From Pseudomonadota bacterium (GTDB lineage Bacteria > Pseudomonadota > Gammaproteobacteria > Xanthomonadales > SZUA-36): DNA of 64,000 nucleotides. The position numbers and the translations under genes are program-made. The stretch's first letter is position 1. Each line of letters starts with the position of its first letter. Shown here piece by piece: positions 58,948-64,000 of this stretch. The notes under the pieces were generated by a model, which saw only the letters and a program-made list of their open reading frames with translations, searched no databases and had not been told where the DNA came from. The stretch spans positions 24,301 to 88,300 of the forward strand of contig JADFVZ010000020.1 in NCBI GenBank assembly GCA_015222805.1, read 5' to 3'.

Positions 58948-59916
58948 TTATGCCAGTGTTTGCCAGACAACCACGCTGGAATAGGTCAGGTAAAGCACTA
59001 ACAGTACAAAACCTGCAATGCGGCTGATTCGGCCGGCTCCTTTGAGGCGCCAGGCGAGGGCAAATAGCAGCAGGGTTAAGCCAAACATGGCAATCACATC
59101 ACGAGTCAGTACAAAGCTCTCAAGTGTAATGGGAGTGATTGCTGCGCCGATGCCGAGTACACCGAGTAAATTAAACATGTTTGAGCCAATCACATTACCA
59201 ATGGCAATGTCGTCTTCGTGCTTTAGCGCGCTGGAGATAGATGCGGCAAGCTCCGGCAGGCTGGTGCCGAAGGCCACGATCGTAAGGCCGATAACGGTAT
59301 CTGATATTCCGTATGTTGAGGCAATGGTTACCGCACCTTCCACCAGGAAAGCCGAACTTGTGGGGAGTAAAATCAGGCCAATAACCAGCCAGTAAATTGC
59401 CGTTTTCATAGGCATGTCGCGAGGTATTTCGGCTGCATACTCCTGAATCAGCGGGTCTGATTCCCCCCGTTCCATGCCGACAATAACCATATAAGTCAGC
59501 AGGACAATTAGACCTGTTAACAGCATGTAACCATCAACCTGCGTCAGCACACCGTCCCACATCAGCAGGGTTGCCATTATCATGATGAACAGCAGGATAG
59601 GGAATTCCTTACGTAATAACCCCGATTCAACCGTTAACGGGTAAATGAGTGCGGTAATTCCAAGGACCAGGCCAATATTGGTGATATTTGAACCGATGGC
59701 GTTGCCTACAGCCAGCCCCGGGTTTCCCTGCAGGGCGGCAATCGCCGAGACCACCATTTCAGGTGCAGATGTGCCGATACCAACAACGGTCAGGCCAATA
59801 ACAAGGGGGGAAATCCCAAGGTTGGATGCACTGGCCGCGGCACCCGCGACTAACCTGTCCGCTGCCCACACCAGCAGGATAAAGCCACCGATAATCTGAA
59901 TCAGGGCAATTAGCAT
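58948..59916 (-). CDS. calcium/sodium exchanger, YrbG family
   Basis: A CaCA-superfamily K+-independent Ca2+/Na+ antiporter of 322 residues starting at ATG 59916 (MLIALIQIIGG); a longer frame from TTG 59970 lacks support. Two inverted alpha-repeats carry the hallmark motifs GIGTSAPEMVVSAIAALQGN with NAIGSNITNIGLVLG (about residues 45-85) and AFGTSLPELAASISSALKH with NVIGSNMFNLLGVLG (about 215-250). About ten helices. In E. coli yrbG begins the kdsD-lpt cluster, and the same order holds here. The exchange ion preference is not proven. Confidence 0.93.
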   Translation of the reverse strand: MLIALIQIIGGFILLVWAADRLVAGAAASASNLGISPLVIGLTVVGIGTSAPEMVVSAIAALQGNPGLAVGNAIGSNITNIGLVLGITALIYPLTVESGLLRKEFPILLFIMIMATLLMWDGVLTQVDGYMLLTGLIVLLTYMVIVGMERGESDPLIQEYAAEIPRDMPMKTAIYWLVIGLILLPTSSAFLVEGAVTIASTYGISDTVIGLTIVAFGTSLPELAASISSALKHEDDIAIGNVIGSNMFNLLGVLGIGAAITPITLESFVLTRDVIAMFGLTLLLFALAWRLKGAGRISRIAGFVLLVLYLTYSSVVVWQTLA

Positions 59917-60110
59917 GGTGTATTCAGGTAACCAGTGGTTTTGATTATTTTCAGGCTGATGGTCCGACAATCATAAAAAAGTCGGAATTTAGTCAGAATC
60001 ATGCAATTGTTTCCATATTTTTATGCTGATAAGGCTGTTAAAATGCCCATTCTAAATCGCCGTTTATTTTAAAACCAGCCGGTCTGGCGATCATTAATAG
60101 TGGATAGTCT

Positions 60111-60347
60111 ATGGATAGCAACGCAATAGAGCAACTGATTCGCGCCGGATTACCGAATGCGCAGGTCAAAGTCAGCTCAGATGACAATGTGCATTTTGAA
60201 GCAGTGGTTACCAGTTTAGCATTTGCAGGGAAAAATCCCCTACAACGGCATCGGCTGGTTTATGCCACATTGGGAGAACTGCTTGGCGGTGAAATTCATG
60301 CTTTATCTATCCAGGCAAAATTGCCGGAAACCCCGGAAAATAATTAA
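60111..60347 (+). CDS. ibaG: BolA-family protein IbaG
   Basis: A 78-residue BolA-like protein (formerly YrbA), involved in iron-sulfur/acid-stress biology together with monothiol glutaredoxins. The core PNAQVKVSSDDNVHFEAVVTS (about residues 17-37) and LQRHRLVYATLGELLGGEIHALSIQAK are typical. It begins the ibaG-murA pair, 24 bases before murA, and is transcribed away from the exchanger cluster, as in E. coli. Confidence 0.92.
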   Translation: MDSNAIEQLIRAGLPNAQVKVSSDDNVHFEAVVTSLAFAGKNPLQRHRLVYATLGELLGGEIHALSIQAKLPETPENN

Positions 60348-61634
<1,287 letters not shown>

Positions 61635-61713
61635 GCCGATTAAACCTCAAATTATCCCCATTTTTGGTCGTGTCAGGCTTACGAAAACAGCAGTAACTCC
61701 CGGCTTGTAAGCA

Positions 61714-61732
61714 TTACCCCCCATAGGGGTAA
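61714..61732. repeat. short hairpin in the murA/DUF3108 convergent spacer
   Basis: TTACCCC (61714-61720) can pair with GGGGTAA (61726-61732) across a five-base loop in the 128-base spacer between two convergent stops. No U-run follows on either strand, so a classical terminator is not supported. Confidence 0.35.
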
Positions 61733-61762
61733 CTGGCTGCTATTCGCTGGTTAGTTTCCTGT

Positions 61763-62542
61763 TCAGGTGCTTTTACAGCGGTCTCTGGTTTCTACTTGTT
61801 GTCCCTGGTATGTCAGTTTTTTAAGTTCCAGCCTTACTCGGCTTTTATCTGTTTTTCCTGTCTCAGTCCTGATGACAATATAGTCAAAATCCGGGGCTAG
61901 CCAGTGGTGCTGGAATTTGCCCGGTTTTTTCTGTACGCGTTCAATTTTTATGGTTGGCAGGCAGCCTAATGCTGTTTGCAGGTTTTCCCTTGAGCTCAGT
62001 CTGAAGCGTTTTTGTTCGATCTCATCCTTATCCAGAAAAGGAAAATGAAAATCTGTTTTACCGTTGGCTACAGCACGCTGCATGCTGAACAGGAAAGTGA
62101 TGGGATCCAGAGTGCGAGGTTTCAGGTCAAGGTCGAAAGTTTCATCATTATGGCGAATGACTATCTGCATTGTCTGCCAGTCGAAGGCTGCAAACCAGTT
62201 ATCCTTTATCCCAAGATATTTTAACTGTCTCTGGAATATCAGCGGTTGAGGTTTTCCCCGGTTCCAGAAAAACTCTCCCATTTCGGTGTCCCTGGCGCGG
62301 GCCAGACGGGCCAGTCCCTTGTCGCCGTTTGCAGATAGTGTATAGCGGAAACGGTCGTTACCCAGGAATTCCAGCCGGGCGACAGGTCGGCTCTGTAGCT
62401 TGCCATTATAGGTCAGTTCGAGCTCAGCTTCGTAGGGTTTGGGACTGTTACCTGGCCTTGTCTTGTGATTCTGGTTGGCCCCAAGGTTGACTGCCAGTAA
62501 GAGCAAAGTGGCCATCAGCGGCCATGTGTAAAGGTTTTTCAT
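61763..62542 (-). CDS. DUF3108 family exported protein
   Basis: A 259-residue exported protein with a signal peptide (MKNLYTWPLMATLLLLAVNLGA), starting at ATG 62542. Family markers are YEAELELTYNGKLQSRPVARLEFLGNDRFRYTLSANGD (about residues 26-63, split here), FWNRGKPQPLIFQRQLKYLG and RTLDPITFLFSMQRAVANG. DUF3108 proteins are small periplasmic proteins without known role, often next to purN-purM in gammaproteobacteria. The 5' end lies within purN (about 95 bases overlap). Longer starts at 62554 (ATG) and 62557 (TTG) are possible. Confidence 0.85.
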   Translation of the reverse strand: MKNLYTWPLMATLLLLAVNLGANQNHKTRPGNSPKPYEAELELTYNGKLQSRPVARLEFLGNDRFRYTLSANGDKGLARLARARDTEMGEFFWNRGKPQPLIFQRQLKYLGIKDNWFAAFDWQTMQIVIRHNDETFDLDLKPRTLDPITFLFSMQRAVANGKTDFHFPFLDKDEIEQKRFRLSSRENLQTALGCLPTIKIERVQKKPGKFQHHWLAPDFDYIVIRTETGKTDKSRVRLELKKLTYQGQQVETRDRCKST

Positions 62543-63158
62543 GTGCGATTCCATCAATGTTCAGCATATCATCTATCAAACGGACTGTATGCAGGCTGAA
62601 TAACTCCAGGCTTGCAAGCAATAATAGATGTTCAATCGGTTGCAGGCGGTTTGCCATGCCCTCAGCGGTATCGTTGGCTTCTATCGGTAAAGTAACCTGG
62701 CCAATCAGTGTCCCGGCATCTAGCTCCGGGGTAACAAAGTGGATGCTGGCACCATAATGCGTATCACCGGCAGATAATGCCCGGTTATAGGTGTCCAGGC
62801 CGGTGTATTTGGGCAGCAGGGAAGGGTGCAGGTTAATAATGTGGCCTCGATACTGGTTTACCAGTTCAGGCCCGAGGATACGCATAAAACCTGCGAGTAC
62901 GATCAGGTCCGGCTGCGATTCCTGTATTTGCCGGCCCAGTTCCTGGTCATAACTTTGCCTGTCGGGGTAGCTTGCCGGATCAACAAAAACAGTAGGGATA
63001 CCGGCTGCACGGGCAATTTCCAGCCCTTTTGCTGTATTGCGGTTACTGATGGCAGAACAGATATCCAACGGCAGGCTGGCGCTGTCACGGGCGCCAATCA
63101 TCGCCGCGAGGTTACTACCGCGACCGGATAGCAGCACCAGGCATCGGAGTTTATTCAC
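62448..63158 (-). CDS. purN: phosphoribosylglycinamide formyltransferase
   Basis: PurN adds a formyl group from 10-formyl-THF in purine synthesis. From GTG 63158 (TTG 63167, overlapping purM as TTGA, is an alternative) it spans about 236 residues. The core has CLVLLSGRGSNLAAM, AISNRNTAKGLE, LAGFMRILGPELV and the catalytic Asn-His-Asp set in IINLHPSLLPKYTG, GASIHFVTPELDAG. It is longer at the C-terminus than E. coli PurN (212), and the extension overlaps the DUF3108 gene in another frame. It is downstream of purM, as expected for purMN. Confidence 0.93.
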   Translation of the reverse strand: MNKLRCLVLLSGRGSNLAAMIGARDSASLPLDICSAISNRNTAKGLEIARAAGIPTVFVDPASYPDRQSYDQELGRQIQESQPDLIVLAGFMRILGPELVNQYRGHIINLHPSLLPKYTGLDTYNRALSAGDTHYGASIHFVTPELDAGTLIGQVTLPIEANDTAEGMANRLQPIEHLLLLASLELFSLHTVRLIDDMLNIDGIAHEKPLHMAADGHFALTGSQPWGQPESQDKAR

Positions 63159-63163
63159 GGACT

Positions 63164-64000
63164 TCAAGTTGAATAACTAACCCTGTGTGCAGGATCAACA
63201 GCCGGGTCAATAGCACAGACTGCGCCAATAATGACAGCTTCCTCACCCAGTTCCCTGGCGCTTGTACAAATAGCATCCGCATCCGCCGCAGGCACCAGCA
63301 TCACCAGGCCGACGCCGCAGTTAAAGGTGCGCAGCATTTCTTCGCGGCTGATATTGCCCTGTTCCTGCAGCCAGTTAAATACTGCAGGCTGTTGCCAGCT
63401 GTCGAGATCGACTTCTATTCCGCAGTCATCCGCCAGTACCCGGATGATGTTTTCGGTAATACCGCCGCCGGTGATATGGGCGATACCATCAATTTGATGC
63501 TTTTCCAGGAGTTGCAAAGTGTTTTTCACATAAATTCGGGTTGGTGCGAGCAGGGCCTCACCGAGGGTTTCCTTACTGCCCGGCAGTTCTGCGCTTAGGT
63601 CGGCAGAGCTGTGCTCTATGACTCTGCGAATCAACGAATAGCCGTTTGAATGCGGCCCACTGCTTGCCAGGCCGATGAGTTTGTGCCCCGGACGGATCGC
63701 ACTGCCATCGATGAGACTGGATTTTTCGACCACACCGACAGTGAAGCCTGCGAGGTCATAGTCACCCGGTGGGTACATACCGGGCATTTCAGCGGTTTCG
63801 CCCCCGGTTAAGGCACAACCTGCCTGGCGACAGCCTTCGGCGATACCCTGAATGACTTCTGCTGCCTGTTCAATCTCCAGTTTGCCACAGGCAAAATAGT
63901 CCAGGAAGAATAATGGTTCCGCCCCCTGTGCGAGGATGTCATTCACACACATTGCTACCAGGTCGATACCAATGCTGCCATGTTGATCCAGGTCGCGAGC
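63164..64000 (-). CDS. purM: phosphoribosylformylglycinamidine cyclo-ligase, 5' end outside window
   Basis: PurM closes the imidazole ring of AIR in purine synthesis. The frame is open to the window end, with [21 protein letters not shown] at the left end of the visible protein, then [38 protein letters not shown] (about the middle), [13 protein letters not shown] and [15 protein letters not shown]. The start codon and about the first 70 residues are missing, and an internal ATG at 63952 is not the start. The stop at 63164 overlaps the possible TTG start of purN. Confidence 0.95.
   Translation of the reverse strand, partial: ARDLDQHGSIGIDLVAMCVNDILAQGAEPLFFLDYFACGKLEIEQAAEVIQGIAEGCRQAGCALTGGETAEMPGMYPPGDYDLAGFTVGVVEKSSLIDGSAIRPGHKLIGLASSGPHSNGYSLIRRVIEHSSADLSAELPGSKETLGEALLAPTRIYVKNTLQLLEKHQIDGIAHITGGGITENIIRVLADDCGIEVDLDSWQQPAVFNWLQEQGNISREEMLRTFNCGVGLVMLVPAADADAICTSARELGEEAVIIGAVCAIDPAVDPAHRVSYST

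Overview
The window reads as chromosomal DNA of a free-living heterotrophic gammaproteobacterium. That placement rests on gene order, namely surE-pcm-yqaA-nlpD, the kdsD-kdsC-lptC-lptA-lptB-rpoN-hpf-ptsN-rapZ export/nitrogen-PTS cluster, folP-glmM and purM-purN, together with a TonB-dependent receptor, an S46 peptidase and LPS genes. No genus can be named from what is visible. Both ends cut genes: folP on the left and purM on the right. No rRNA, tRNA, CRISPR array or complete insertion sequence was seen.

Layout. 1-2065: folP (partial) and glmM. 2066-2713: a gene-poor patch with hairpin repeats and a probable gene remnant. 2714-7040: one tightly overlapped coenzyme A operon (DUF2520 candidate ketopantoate reductase, panB, panC, coaBC, coaX). 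7087-11697: a hotdog thioesterase, malic enzyme and a serC-serA serine pair. 11901-14801: tandem DUF3313 paralogues, a small secreted repeat protein broken by a one-base shift, DUF3301 and an Smr protein. 14919-17857: surE, pcm, yqaA and nlpD, but rpoS is missing at its usual place. 18111-20414: a TonB receptor.

20710-31790 is the most interesting block. It is a contiguous operon for a membrane respiratory complex of the complex I / Mrp / energy-converting-hydrogenase superfamily (Ehr/Mbx-like). A ferritin-like gene is followed by Mrp E, F, MbhD, G, MbhE-MrpB and C modules, a double antiporter subunit made of two fused MrpD/NuoN-like modules, then NuoH-, NuoB-, NuoC- and NuoD-like subunits. 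The last gene fuses a NuoI-type ferredoxin to a GltD/NfnB-type NAD(P)H flavoprotein. The catalytic subunit lacks all [NiFe] cysteines and the quinone-site tyrosine of complex I. I infer an ion-translocating NAD(P)H- or ferredoxin-linked oxidoreductase whose electron partner is open.

31863-36976 is an AT-richer accessory segment: a lipoprotein sulfatase divergent from a LysR regulator, then small hypothetical genes. On its right side lies a decayed second copy of the 3' end of the last respiratory gene. Most differences between the copies are synonymous, so it looks like a diverged allele brought in by recombination and later broken.

36977-49845 carries a PQQ-type sugar dehydrogenase, an S46 dipeptidyl-peptidase, an M20-type hydrolase with altered metal ligands, pdxB, a 7TMR-DISM histidine kinase with its response regulator, a long-form acyl-CoA dehydrogenase, and an RpoS-like sigma factor about 31 kb from nlpD. 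49875-59916, minus strand, is mgtE, rapZ, ptsN, hpf, yajQ (an unusual guest), rpoN, lptB-lptA-lptC, kdsC, kdsD, a MITE-like inverted-repeat element and a Ca2+/Na+ exchanger. 60111-64000 holds ibaG-murA and, opposite, DUF3108-purN-purM.
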